Virus record (IMG/VR): IMGVR_UViG_3300048836_000092 | Span: 1-32,747 of that record | Origin: a virus | Direction: 5' to 3' (one strand) | Length of the DNA stretch: 32,747 nt | Shown here: positions 1 to 8,175 of the stretch, in pieces | Numbering within the stretch: the stretch's first letter is position 1 | Layout of the letters: each line of letters starts with the position of its first letter | Notes under the pieces: model-generated | What the model saw: only the letters and a program-made list of their open reading frames with translations | Told to the model about the DNA's origin: nothing | Databases searched by the model: none | Program-made: the position numbers and the translations under genes

Positions 1-20
1 GATTTAGCGGTAACTTGCAT
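1..20 (-). CDS. 5' end of a gene cut by the left window edge
   Basis: Only the first six codons (MQVTAK) are inside the window, so no function can be given. The ATG lies 8 nt after the -10 box of an operator-type promoter. By position, downstream of the head genes, it could be a head-completion or connector gene; that is inference from phage gene order. Confidence 0.5.
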
Positions 21-65
21 ATGGTTATATATTAGTTCCTGATTACCCACCGTGTCAAGTACCTA
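21..65 (-). promoter_or_regulatory. Operator-type leaderless promoter 1 (head-completion side)
   Basis: On the minus strand, -35 TTGACA (53-58) is followed after 18 nt by -10 TAATAT (29-34), and the ATG at 18-20 comes 8 nt later. The shared block TTGACACGGTGGGT is intact. The upstream arm of the inverted repeat is degenerate (GTACCTA instead of GTGGGTA on the plus strand), so only one half-site is kept. Confidence 0.75.
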
Positions 66-77
66 GTTTACACTAGA

Positions 78-713
78 TTACGCGGTAGTGTTTCGCTTGC
101 CTGTTTTCTCGGTAGCAATATAAACGACTGCTAGGTCTAGTGCGGCATTAAGCGCGGTAGAAGAATCGACGGTATTTTTACTAACATCGGTAGCGTTAAA
201 AGTAACAGTAGGTAAAGTACCTTCGATTACACCGTCCATAGTTGCTCGAAGCACTTCGTTAGCACTCATACACCTATCAAGTCCCAAGGCGTCATTAACT
301 CCCACGTCGTAGGTTGCGCCCGCGCCGTCTTGAATTGGGAATACGATAGAAGTAATCGTCTTAAATGCTTTGGTGGTAACTTGCTCGGTTGTGGCGTTAG
401 CGGCGAATGTAACGGCCTCGCTAATGACTTCGTTACGAATGTTTGTACCAGTAATAGTAACATCGCCAGCGGGTACGCTTGCAGTTGTGCCTAAAGGTAA
501 AACGGTTATTTTTCGGGCGAAGTCTGGCTGTGCCAAGAACGAAGTAACGGTCGTAATCGCTGAATCGCTAGTAGCTTGACCGTCTAAAATTCGGTCTACA
601 TCTAGCGCAACTGGGTTAGTCCACTTTTGGCGTCGTAAGTATCCGAATGCGCTTTGAACTTCCCCTACTACTGTAGGTGAAATACTGCCTGGTTGTCTTG
701 GTTGGAATCCCAT
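78..713 (-). CDS. Probable virion structural protein after the major capsid gene
   Basis: 211 aa, no recognised domain. It directly follows the major capsid gene in transcription order and is the last complete gene before the left edge. The composition (many Thr, Val, Ala; few Cys; a beta-rich look such as VTITGTNI) is typical of head decoration or head-tail connector proteins. The start is supported by a GGAG Shine-Dalgarno-like element 8 nt upstream, one of the few clear ones here. Function is inferred only from position. Confidence 0.75.
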   Translation of the reverse strand: MGFQPRQPGSISPTVVGEVQSAFGYLRRQKWTNPVALDVDRILDGQATSDSAITTVTSFLAQPDFARKITVLPLGTTASVPAGDVTITGTNIRNEVISEAVTFAANATTEQVTTKAFKTITSIVFPIQDGAGATYDVGVNDALGLDRCMSANEVLRATMDGVIEGTLPTVTFNATDVSKNTVDSSTALNAALDLAVVYIATEKTGKRNTTA

Positions 714-746
714 ATTTTTAGCTCCGTATATTCGCTAAGTTAATGA

Positions 747-1670
747 TTAAGCGACTGCGTTTTTGATTAGGTAGCCAGCTTCTACAGCTACGACCTTAGG
801 TTCGTAGTAGTCGTTAGCGCGAACGTACTCGGATTTTACCCAAGGTTCGTCCCATCTATCGACGTATCTAGCACCTTCTACTTGAAGTGTGTAACCTAAA
901 CTGATTTTCTTGATAGCTGGGCGGGCTTGTACATAAGCTAGTAAAGCGTGTTTGCCCCAGACATAACCTAATGTACTGGTCTGTCCTTCGTCGGCGGTGT
1001 TGTACACTGCGTCACCGATTAAGACTTTTTCGACTCCGATAAGGGCGGCTAGCATTTCGGTTGTTAAGACGCGAACACTTGCTACACTCATGCGACCTAG
1101 TAAATCTGGGTGGTGTCGAAGTTTCGACCATACCTGATAACCGAGAGTGAAGGTATTAGGCGTAACACCAGAAGCGGCTTTGATTGTGTCAATACCGACC
1201 TGAATATCGTCGAATGGGTCACTATTTGCGTAGTCGTTCCATTGATCTGTACCAGACAAGGTAGTATTTTGTGTGATGATTGCAGTATCGGTAAGCATAG
1301 CGGCAATTTCTTGCTCTAAGCCTAAGTCCAATGCTTCGGTAACATCTTCGGTAGCGTCTACCCGTGCGTCGTGTGGACTTGGGTAAGTGTCGCGTACTTC
1401 GTATTCGATAGCTTCTTCTAAGGAATGTTCATCTAATGGCCCGAATGCTGTTTTACTCATTCCGCTAGCAATTCTGTTAGCGCGACTTGTACCAGTTCGG
1501 CGACTGTCGTTTACATTAAAACGGGATTTATCGAAAGTGTAGTAAAACCCGACACGTCCATTAACCTCGACGCGTGGCATTAATTGAGTACCAATAAGTA
1601 AGCCGTTTTGATAGGCTACACTCATTTGTGTAAGGGTTGTGTCTACTTGGTAATCAATTACTTGTGGCAT
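747..1670 (-). CDS. Major capsid protein (probable HK97 fold)
   Basis: 307 aa. Its place after the protease/scaffold and decoration genes is the canonical capsid slot. The N-terminus resembles short capsid proteins without a long delta domain (an LMPRVEV strand, then FYYTFDKSRF). A long acidic helix with LDLGLEQEIAAML, a LGYQVWSKLRHHPDLLGRM segment and a basic/aromatic C-terminus match the helical and P-domain pattern of DUF1073/gpE-type capsids as I know them. No Shine-Dalgarno is visible; the gene begins 39 nt after the decoration gene. Confidence 0.85.
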   Translation of the reverse strand: MPQVIDYQVDTTLTQMSVAYQNGLLIGTQLMPRVEVNGRVGFYYTFDKSRFNVNDSRRTGTSRANRIASGMSKTAFGPLDEHSLEEAIEYEVRDTYPSPHDARVDATEDVTEALDLGLEQEIAAMLTDTAIITQNTTLSGTDQWNDYANSDPFDDIQVGIDTIKAASGVTPNTFTLGYQVWSKLRHHPDLLGRMSVASVRVLTTEMLAALIGVEKVLIGDAVYNTADEGQTSTLGYVWGKHALLAYVQARPAIKKISLGYTLQVEGARYVDRWDEPWVKSEYVRANDYYEPKVVAVEAGYLIKNAVA

Positions 1671-1709
1671 ATGTGTTTTACTTTATGTTTTTTGTTAATT
1701 TACCTTTTA

Positions 1710-2099
1710 TTAATCTACTATATCGAAGCAAGGTACATACTCGATAACGTCGTTTGCGTCACCATCTTGCAGGGCAAGACCGAAGACGTAATCGTCGCTA
1801 GTTGTAGTAACGATTGCTTTACCTGCTGAATCGGTGGTTAGTTGGTCGCCTGCTGAAACACTTCCACCCAGTTTAACTTTAGCTGTACCGCCACCGTGAG
1901 GCATAGCGACCTCTACGTTAGCGCCTGCGCCTGCTTGTGGCTTATTCATAATAGCGCCCATGATGTTTTCACCTGGGACGTCTGCGTCGTCTGCTAAAGT
2001 GGCAAGACCGTTAGCTACCCAGACAATGAAATACTGCTTTTCGCTGTAGTCTGCCGCGGTTTCAAAAGTTCTTGTTAGTCCGAGTGTTTGTGTTGCCAT
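1710..2099 (-). CDS. Capsid decoration/cement protein (DUF2190-like)
   Basis: 129 aa, small and rich in Gly, Ala, Val and Asp. The central part GGTAKVKLGGSVSAGDQLTTD followed by a repeated beta pattern and VFGLALQDGDANDVIEYV closely follows the DUF2190 family, small proteins usually encoded just before the major capsid gene. It probably coats or stabilises the capsid lattice. A promoter-like sequence with a palindromic -35 region ends 6 nt before its ATG, suggesting that decoration and capsid genes can be transcribed separately from the scaffold. Confidence 0.75.
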   Translation of the reverse strand: MATQTLGLTRTFETAADYSEKQYFIVWVANGLATLADDADVPGENIMGAIMNKPQAGAGANVEVAMPHGGGTAKVKLGGSVSAGDQLTTDSAGKAIVTTTSDDYVFGLALQDGDANDVIEYVPCFDIVD

Positions 2100-2137
2100 A
2101 ATTTTATTATTGTGTATTTATTTACTATTTGCAATAG
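2100..2137 (-). promoter_or_regulatory. Candidate leaderless promoter for decoration and capsid genes
   Basis: Minus strand: TTGCAA (2129-2134), 17-nt spacer, AATAAT (2106-2111), then 6 nt to the ATG. The -35 region lies in an inverted repeat, CTATT-TGC-AATAG (2125-2137). The match to consensus is only moderate, but the 17-nt and 6-nt spacings are the same as at the strong promoters here. Confidence 0.5.
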
Positions 2138-2148
2138 GTCATTTAACC

Positions 2149-2841
2149 TTAGTTATTTTCTGCTAGAAAAGCCTTGTAAATTGCTTCGTGTGCTTTGCGA
2201 ACTTCCTTATTCGCTTCGGCTGGGCTTTTTCCTGCTTTAATTGCTTCATTAATAAGATTATTGTATTGCTCGGTTGCTGTCAAGCCTTCTTTAGTATCTT
2301 CGCCGATTGAACCTTCGACCTTAGTATCAGAAGCGGCGTTTAAGACGCTTGCTAATAAGGTGCGCTGTTCATTGGTTAATGATTGGGCTAATTGAACTAA
2401 TGCGGTTTTGCCTGCTGGCTTAACTTTGCAAGTTCCGTTAGAAGCTCTAAGGAATGGTTTACTAAAGTCTTCTGCGGCTCTCAATAATTCAGACGCTTTA
2501 TGGTCTGCTTCGAGTTTTTGAAGTCTTTCAAATTCACTAGCTTTAATAGTGACATCTTTATTAGCGGCCTCTTTAGCGGCTTCTTCTTCTGCGATTTCTT
2601 CTGGGGTTTTGCCTGAGGCTTCGGCCTCTGCCTTAGCTTTTGCGTCTGCTTCTTCTTGTTCTTTAACCTTTGCGGCTTCGAGGTCGGCTTGTGCCTTGGC
2701 TTCGTCGGCGGCTTCCTGCTCTGTTTCAAGCTGGGTTTTTTGATCTTCGGTTAAGTCTGCTTCGTTCTCCGTTAAAAACTTTACGTCTTCTTCGGTTCGG
2801 TCTGCGACTGGTTTAGCAAGGATTTCTGTAAGTGTAGGCAT
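2149..2841 (-). CDS. Possible nested scaffold protein (in-frame internal start)
   Basis: Starting at Met192 of the protease gene gives a 230-aa protein made almost wholly of the charged coiled-coil scaffold half. A TTGACA (2899-2904) with GATACT 17 nt downstream (2876-2881) lies inside the protease gene about 35 nt before this ATG. Nested protease/scaffold genes are known in lambda (C/Nu3) and Mu (I/Z). The internal start has no clear Shine-Dalgarno, so this is a hypothesis. Confidence 0.35.
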   Translation of the reverse strand: MPTLTEILAKPVADRTEEDVKFLTENEADLTEDQKTQLETEQEAADEAKAQADLEAAKVKEQEEADAKAKAEAEASGKTPEEIAEEEAAKEAANKDVTIKASEFERLQKLEADHKASELLRAAEDFSKPFLRASNGTCKVKPAGKTALVQLAQSLTNEQRTLLASVLNAASDTKVEGSIGEDTKEGLTATEQYNNLINEAIKAGKSPAEANKEVRKAHEAIYKAFLAENN

Positions 2842-3414
2842 AGTTTTTTGATTTGTTTTACTGTCTTCATTTAATAGTATCATAATTCCGCTATCATTTG
2901 TCAAGCCTTTTTCGCTGGCTGTAATAGTAGGCATACTTTGCATTAATGGGCGGTTCGTTAAAGTGGCCGCGACCAATACCGCGCCGTGATGGGTAGACTT
3001 CTGGGGGTCTACATAATCAAACGACCATTCGGCGCTAATCATTTTATATACTTCGTCGGCGATTGATTCAGAACCTAGCTTATTCCATTTAACACGCGCC
3101 CATAAACCGTCGGCTTTATTGATTAACTCTTTAATCCAACCTGCGGCCTTGGTGTTTTCCCAGGCATGGTCGAAGTCTACGGGTACACCGCGTCGAATAC
3201 CTGCCTTAAAATTGCCGATCATCTGTTCGAATACCGCGTCGTTAAGTACCATGTTTCCATAAGGTAGCGTCATGTACTCGCCTTTAGGTAAGACTGGGAT
3301 TTCGTCGGGTAGCTCGCCGTCTTTTTCTGCGGCTCGCAAGGTATCAATATCAATAACAGTAGAGAATTGACCGCGCATTATTCTTTTATTGTCGGCGTTA
3401 GTTGGTTTAGGCAT
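2149..3414 (-). CDS. Head maturation protease fused to scaffold (Mu gpI-like)
   Basis: 421 aa. Residues about 15-165 resemble the Mu gpI prohead protease: LPYGNMVLNDAVFEQMIGNF, then VPVDFDHAW with its His, and VAATLTNRPLMQSM near the end of the domain. From about residue 190 the protein becomes a long charged Ala/Glu/Lys coiled coil (about 205-310), as in scaffolding proteins. The protease would trim scaffold and capsid protein during prohead maturation. In Mu, the scaffold is also made from a nested start. Here Met192 (ATG 2839-2841) is a candidate, with a possible internal promoter upstream. Its own start follows the small membrane gene by 4 nt. Confidence 0.82.
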   Translation of the reverse strand: MPKPTNADNKRIMRGQFSTVIDIDTLRAAEKDGELPDEIPVLPKGEYMTLPYGNMVLNDAVFEQMIGNFKAGIRRGVPVDFDHAWENTKAAGWIKELINKADGLWARVKWNKLGSESIADEVYKMISAEWSFDYVDPQKSTHHGAVLVAATLTNRPLMQSMPTITASEKGLTNDSGIMILLNEDSKTNQKTMPTLTEILAKPVADRTEEDVKFLTENEADLTEDQKTQLETEQEAADEAKAQADLEAAKVKEQEEADAKAKAEAEASGKTPEEIAEEEAAKEAANKDVTIKASEFERLQKLEADHKASELLRAAEDFSKPFLRASNGTCKVKPAGKTALVQLAQSLTNEQRTLLASVLNAASDTKVEGSIGEDTKEGLTATEQYNNLINEAIKAGKSPAEANKEVRKAHEAIYKAFLAENN

Positions 3415-3418
3415 ATAT

Positions 3419-3583
3419 TTAGAATATCCAGAATAAAATTAGTATAGCCATAAATAGGTAGATGGCTGTTTTTATTACTTCGGGAATAGTGGAATTTTGA
3501 ATTAGGTACACTATCGCCCAGACACCCACGGCGACGGCCAGAATGTATAGTAGTTGGTTCGCGGTAATGCTTCCTAGTTCCAT
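3419..3583 (-). CDS. Small two-helix membrane protein within the head operon
   Basis: 54 aa, beginning MELGSITANQ. There are two hydrophobic segments, about residues 11-28 and 39-54, joined by a short polar loop (QNSTIPEVIK), a holin-like hairpin. It sits between the MuF gene and the protease/scaffold gene, where such a protein is not a standard part. Its ATG is 6 nt after a good -10 box, giving it its own candidate leaderless promoter. Role unknown: holin, membrane-anchored assembly factor or superinfection protein are all possible. Confidence 0.7.
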   Translation of the reverse strand: MELGSITANQLLYILAVAVGVWAIVYLIQNSTIPEVIKTAIYLFMAILILFWIF

Positions 3584-3618
3584 AGATTAATAATAAGTTC
3601 TTTTGTACTAATTGTCTA
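3584..3618 (-). promoter_or_regulatory. Candidate leaderless promoter for the 54-aa membrane protein
   Basis: Minus strand: TAGACA (3613-3618, one mismatch to TTGACA), 17-nt spacer, TATTAT (3590-3595), 6 nt, ATG. The -35 box overlaps the stop codon of the MuF gene. No GTGGGT operator is present. Confidence 0.6.
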
Positions 3619-4473
3619 TACTTCTTCGTCGGGCATGAATATTTGCATACCGCACCTACAATTAGGGTGCGCGGGTGCTTGTGTTACTTTTACGCCACGT
3701 GGCGTTAAATAAATATGCTCCCAGGGTACGACGCCTTGATCTTGAAAGTTTAAGCAGTAGTCTTTAGCGCCAGCCGTTCGCCACTTCTTGCGATTAGCCC
3801 CGATCTCTGCGCCTACCCTCATACGACCAGAGGTAAACGCCCGAACGCTTTCAGTCTGGGCGATAGTAGTAGCGCGTTTGGGGTCGTTAATGACTTGGTT
3901 AATTCGATTGGTTGCGCCGTCGCGGTTTTCACCGTTAGCTATAGATTCTTTCAATGCTGAATATATGCGGTCTTGGGTGTGCCTGGTTAATCCCTTTGAA
4001 AGTTGTAGGGTGTAACTATTCATAAAGTCGATTACTGGCGGTTCGTTTCTTGACCAGGGTACGTCTACGTTTAAGTCTTCTACTGTATACAATCCGCCCG
4101 CCTCGATAGCGTCCATTAATGTACCAGTTAGATATAGTTTTAAGACTAAGATTTCTTCTTCCCAGAATGCCTTAACCAAGTAGTCTAAAACGTCGGCTTT
4201 GAAAACTGCGCCAGGTGGCGTACTTGCTATCTTGCGTTCGTACTCGTTCCAGTCCAGCGATTCGTTAGCCCGTTCTGATAACTCCCTAAAATATTTACGC
4301 ATTCCCTTGTCTGTCATAATTTCAGACTTTACTAGCTGTTTGAATAGCTTCGGGAACTTGCGGTACAGTGGGGCGTAATCTTCCGCACCACGTCGAATAG
4401 TATCGGCTACATAAGTGGCGATAATTTCGTCTTGAAGATTTTCTAATCGGCGTAGCTTGGCGTCTGTATTCAT
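3616..4473 (-). CDS. Phage head morphogenesis protein (MuF / SPP1 gp7 family)
   Basis: 285 aa. The C-terminal third carries the family pattern: QTESVRAFTSGRM, then KKWRTAGAKDYC and the terminal PAHPNCRCGM (residues 267-276), whose His and two Cys are the hallmark of the MuF domain. The N-terminal 150 residues are helical and charged. These minor head proteins sit near the portal and help assembly or are ejected with DNA. The gene follows the portal with a TAATATG stop-start arrangement. One CACGTG palindrome lies in its 3' part (3692-3705). Confidence 0.88.
   Translation of the reverse strand: MNTDAKLRRLENLQDEIIATYVADTIRRGAEDYAPLYRKFPKLFKQLVKSEIMTDKGMRKYFRELSERANESLDWNEYERKIASTPPGAVFKADVLDYLVKAFWEEEILVLKLYLTGTLMDAIEAGGLYTVEDLNVDVPWSRNEPPVIDFMNSYTLQLSKGLTRHTQDRIYSALKESIANGENRDGATNRINQVINDPKRATTIAQTESVRAFTSGRMRVGAEIGANRKKWRTAGAKDYCLNFQDQGVVPWEHIYLTPRGVKVTQAPAHPNCRCGMQIFMPDEEV
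3692..3705. repeat. CACGTG palindrome, copy 1 of 5
   Basis: ACGCCACGTGGCGT, a perfect 14-bp palindrome inside the MuF gene. Four close relatives occur elsewhere in the window. Confidence 0.8.
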
Positions 4474-4474
4474 A

Positions 4475-6433
4475 TTAAGACTTGCGAATAGTCGCTAACT
4501 CGGCTTCGACCGCCTCGAACATATCTAGTAATGAATCTGGGGTAGCTTCTGGTTCGTGGTGGTGACTAGCTTCTTTTTTAGCTGGCGTCGCCTTGGCAGG
4601 TGGTTTAGCTTTTTCTTTAATTTCTTCTATTTCGTCCTGAACCTTGCGAATCTTGGCGCTGATTTCTTCTTTACGGTTAAAAATGTCTAGTTCTTTTTTC
4701 GCTTGGGCTTGTGGGTCTAACTTAATGCCTTTTGCTTTTGCTTCCAGTAGTTCGCGTCTAACCTGTGCATTAAACGCCCGCGCTTCTTCTCGAAGTGCTT
4801 TAACCTCTGCGCGTTTCTTAGTTAGTGCTGGGTTTGCGGCTTTCCCCTTGGCTTTTTTCTTAGGTGCATTGAGTTTTTTACCGCCCTTGGCTTGCAACTT
4901 TTTAAGTGCCTCGCTGATTTTCTTCTTGTGTTCGTCTGAAAGTGGTACACCCTTCGCCATTTTTAAGGTTTTCATAAATTTATACATACCTTCCCCATAG
5001 GTGAACTTAAACGTATTGGGGGTTTTGCCGTTTCTGAATGCGGCTACTGCTTCTTCGATTTCTTCGTCGGTAGGTTCTTCTTCGTCTAAACTTTCGTCTA
5101 AAACTTCGTCTTCGTCGTCTAAACTGGCTACCATGCTTTCGACGTCGCTATCAAGTTCGGCTAACATACCGTCGGCCATAGCTGGGTCTGATGTAACCTC
5201 GCCTGTAAATTCTGGCAAGTCCATAGCGTCGCGTAGGTAATCTTCAAGGTGTGAATCGACGGTTAATACTCCCGTTTGAATACCGCGCTGTAGTGCTGTG
5301 GTTAGCGCGTTTACATCTACCGTACCGATTTTGTCATAAATAAGAGTGGGGTACTTGTCGGTAACGAAGTTAAAATTAACTAAGTCTTCGATTAAATACT
5401 TATTGATTGTCTGGGCTACGTGCTTGGCGACATATTCCAGCGCCATTAAAAAGAAGGTGTTACTACCCTTGAACAGTGCGAAGCTACCAACTGAACCGCT
5501 ACCCATTTGCATAAAGGTAGCCAGCACGTTTAACATGATCGCCCATTCTTGGCGTTTAATGAAGTCGTTAGGATTCTTGATACTGTTAGATTTCATATCT
5601 AACATACCTACTTCGAAGTCGTTCGGGAATCTTAAAAAGCCTTCTGCATTTGCTCTAAAGTTGCGTAGGATTTCGTCTAGTTTGGCTTCTTCTTCTGGGG
5701 TGGCGTTCGTTCCAGTCTTACCATAAGGCACACCCAGGCCGTGACGCTCCATAGCCATAATTTCGATTAGTTCGGCTTTATCCTTAAATAACCAATGCTT
5801 CCAGGCAGACCGCAAGATACTTTTACCTTCCCAGTTATCGCCTTCCTTCTCATTGACGAAGATAATCAGTTTTTCCATTGGAATTTGAAACACACCGTTA
5901 GTAGTGGTTTGCTCGACGCCGTTAGCCCCGCCCTTCATTTCCCATCGACTAATAGTTCGAGGGTGACGCTGTGCCAGTTTCTTTAATCCGATCTTACCGT
6001 CGTCTAAGAATTTCCATATTTTCTCGAATGGCATAACGCCGTAGTCGAGGTGTAGCAGAATGTTTGTTAGCGTTTCTTGCCATGTGCGGGTAGGTTCATT
6101 AAATAATTGTTGCTCTACAAACTCCGCTATCTGTCGGTCTTCTCGCTTTTCACTAGCTGGCTGAATAGTCCAGTTTGCGCTTAATAGTGGCAATTTCACC
6201 ACCTTTAACGAAGCCTGTACGTGTGCGTCACCTAATCGCATTTCGTCGTACTGTTGTATGCGTCGTGTGCCTTGTAGCTTTGGGTTATATTCGTGTCCTG
6301 CAATAATGCCATTAAACATTAACGAAGCGTCGCCGATCTCTTTAGTATTTTTAGGTGGGTGTGGCTTGGGTGGTTGTGCTGAAAGTGCGCCCATTTTGTT
6401 TTCAGGTCGTTTATTGTTTGTAGGTTTTGCCAT
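4475..6433 (-). CDS. Portal protein (DUF935 / Mu gp29-like) with long C-terminal extension
   Basis: 652 aa. Residues about 30-420 follow the Mu gp29-like portal pattern: RLGDAHVQASLKVVKLPLLS, LLHLDYGVMPFEKIW, WEGKSILRSAWKHW, and FMQMGSGSVGSFALFKGSNTFF. Portals form the dodecameric DNA channel at one capsid vertex. Beyond residue 425 there is an unusual 225-residue tail: an acidic segment (about 425-465), a NUMOD3-like helix motif GVPLSDEHKKKISEALKKL (495-513), a Lys/Ala-rich region (515-545), a coiled coil (545-610) and a short SHHHEPEA region. Gp29-type portals I know end near 450-530 residues, so the extension is notable. The MuF gene follows as TAATATG. Confidence 0.88.
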   Translation of the reverse strand: MAKPTNNKRPENKMGALSAQPPKPHPPKNTKEIGDASLMFNGIIAGHEYNPKLQGTRRIQQYDEMRLGDAHVQASLKVVKLPLLSANWTIQPASEKREDRQIAEFVEQQLFNEPTRTWQETLTNILLHLDYGVMPFEKIWKFLDDGKIGLKKLAQRHPRTISRWEMKGGANGVEQTTTNGVFQIPMEKLIIFVNEKEGDNWEGKSILRSAWKHWLFKDKAELIEIMAMERHGLGVPYGKTGTNATPEEEAKLDEILRNFRANAEGFLRFPNDFEVGMLDMKSNSIKNPNDFIKRQEWAIMLNVLATFMQMGSGSVGSFALFKGSNTFFLMALEYVAKHVAQTINKYLIEDLVNFNFVTDKYPTLIYDKIGTVDVNALTTALQRGIQTGVLTVDSHLEDYLRDAMDLPEFTGEVTSDPAMADGMLAELDSDVESMVASLDDEDEVLDESLDEEEPTDEEIEEAVAAFRNGKTPNTFKFTYGEGMYKFMKTLKMAKGVPLSDEHKKKISEALKKLQAKGGKKLNAPKKKAKGKAANPALTKKRAEVKALREEARAFNAQVRRELLEAKAKGIKLDPQAQAKKELDIFNRKEEISAKIRKVQDEIEEIKEKAKPPAKATPAKKEASHHHEPEATPDSLLDMFEAVEAELATIRKS

Positions 6434-6456
6434 AGGTTGTATTCAGTATAACTAAA

Positions 6457-8175
6457 TTAAAATTTCATGTCCATTAGACCCGCGGTAATTGGTGCTTCTT
6501 TTTCGTTTTTTACTGCATTTCTGCGATATTCTTCGAATTTGTCGGCTTTTAAGTTCTTTTCTATCGTTTTTTCTGGTAAATGTTTACCTGCCCGTCGTAA
6601 CCAGTTACGCTCTAAGTCTGCGCCGATTGCTAGCAATAAGTACCGTAAAGCGTCTGGGCCGTGGTCGTCTTCCTTTTTAGTGACTGTGTTCGACCATGTG
6701 CCGTTAGCATTCTTGCGCCACTGGTAACTAAGTATCTCCATTCGAAGATTAACACACTTCGACGTAATCATTATACGACCAGCCCGCATAAACTTTTTAA
6801 CAATCGGTATAGAGTTTTGCAGTAGGTACAGTTTCGCTTCTTTATTATCTGGCAAGACTGGCGCACCTCTTACCTTGCGTTCGTGGATTAATGCCAGGTT
6901 GTGAGGGTCGCAAGCCCACCCGCGAATATTACCCTGTATTCCCTTGGGTTTGTTTGGTAACTCTAAATTGTATGGCGCTAGTATTTCGTTTGCGGCTTCC
7001 CATATTTCATCTGTACCGCGGTCGTCTACGTACAATTCGTCGAACACTACTAGGCGGTCGAACGTCGTCGGTATCCAGACTGGTAGTATTACGTTTGGGT
7101 GGCCTTCACTGTGTCCGAAGTCTTCGGCAAGATAAATATAACCGCGTTCTGGTGGCTTCCATAAGTCCATACCTTCATCTGGTGTAATCAAGTTATTTTC
7201 GTCGCTGTAGGCAGTACCGTAAATAATGCCTTGCAGTCCAGGGCGACTACATACCCACTCTGTAGCCCATACTTCATCTTCAAGGTTTAATTTTTTGTCG
7301 ATTAAATCTTCCCAGTCGTAGTAGCCGTTAGCTTGGTCGATGTCCTCTGGCAATTCATCGCCGAACACTCTTTTAATTCGCTCCATTAATTCGGGGTTAT
7401 TAACTGGCAGTGGCGCGACTACTTCCCAGATATTCCAGAAGTACACCGCATAACCTTTAGTGGCCGCTTCGTCTAACATTCTCTGCATTACGCCACCTGC
7501 AAATTTACGGGTACTAGTTAAAACTGTTCTAGCCCGAACGCCTTTTTTTGACTGCGGCATACTTAACCCTTGCTGTAGGATTTGCCACGGCATTAGGTCG
7601 ATTTCGTCGAAAAATGCTAATTGAGGGTGGGGCGAATTAACACCAGACATAGTACCCGCTAGTACTTGGTACTTTGAACCGTTTTTAAGTTCGGTCTGGC
7701 GCATGGTGAAGCTAGTTACATTAAATGCGAATGGGAATAGGGAACTAAACGACTGAAAGTATTCGTAGCTTTTTAATGCCTGTTGCTGAATTGCGCCAAC
7801 TGTCGCGATTTCTGTATCGTCGTTTACGAATGAAAGAATAGTAGCCAAGATACCGAAAATAAAAGTTTTGCCGCCTGAACGGTTAGCCATGACGACGGCG
7901 AATGTGATTAGTCCGAATAGATAATCTGCTACGAAGTCGAACGGTGCTTTATGGCCTTCGGTAATTACCACCCGCGGTATATTTACCTTCATGTAAAAAA
8001 GTATCCAGTCGTGAAGGGCGTCGCGGTCTTGGCGTTCGATAATACCGACTAATATTTCTTTTGCGTTTAGTCGTGCTTCTTCTGTTTCGGTTTGTACGCC
8101 ATATGTCGCATTCCCATAATCTGCGCCACGTGTCGCACTAACGCTATTTACTGGTATTTTTTTTACTTTCGACAT
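6457..8175 (-). CDS. terL: Terminase large subunit
   Basis: 572 aa, the packaging motor. Walker A is ANRSGGKT (residues 97-104), Walker B LAFFDEID (186-193), and coupling motif III is LTSTRKF (219-225). The C-terminal RNase H-like nuclease carries AEDFGH (Asp352), ACDPHN (Asp423) and DDHGPDALR (504-511), providing the acidic metal ligands. The length is normal for the family. The start overlaps the small-subunit gene by 32 nt, and a CACGTG-type site (8123-8136) lies in the first codons. Confidence 0.93.
   Translation of the reverse strand: MSKVKKIPVNSVSATRGADYGNATYGVQTETEEARLNAKEILVGIIERQDRDALHDWILFYMKVNIPRVVITEGHKAPFDFVADYLFGLITFAVVMANRSGGKTFIFGILATILSFVNDDTEIATVGAIQQQALKSYEYFQSFSSLFPFAFNVTSFTMRQTELKNGSKYQVLAGTMSGVNSPHPQLAFFDEIDLMPWQILQQGLSMPQSKKGVRARTVLTSTRKFAGGVMQRMLDEAATKGYAVYFWNIWEVVAPLPVNNPELMERIKRVFGDELPEDIDQANGYYDWEDLIDKKLNLEDEVWATEWVCSRPGLQGIIYGTAYSDENNLITPDEGMDLWKPPERGYIYLAEDFGHSEGHPNVILPVWIPTTFDRLVVFDELYVDDRGTDEIWEAANEILAPYNLELPNKPKGIQGNIRGWACDPHNLALIHERKVRGAPVLPDNKEAKLYLLQNSIPIVKKFMRAGRIMITSKCVNLRMEILSYQWRKNANGTWSNTVTKKEDDHGPDALRYLLLAIGADLERNWLRRAGKHLPEKTIEKNLKADKFEEYRRNAVKNEKEAPITAGLMDMKF
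8123..8136. repeat. CACGTG palindrome-like site, copy 2 of 5
   Basis: GCGCCACGTGTCGC, one arm position off the perfect palindrome, at the 5' end of the large terminase gene. Confidence 0.75.

Noticed and set aside
1180-1215. TTGACA inside the major capsid gene as a promoter
   Set aside because: No -10 box at a suitable distance and no gene start downstream.
2481-2729. 82-codon Lys/Pro-rich frame inside the scaffold
   Set aside because: It is an out-of-frame product of the Ala/Glu/Lys coiled-coil codons. A Lys-rich composition alone does not support a gene.
4644-5240. Long plus-strand open frames opposite the portal tail
   Set aside because: They mirror the Lys/Ala/Glu-rich codons of the portal gene and consist of Ser/Leu/Ala repeats, with no promoter or start signal.
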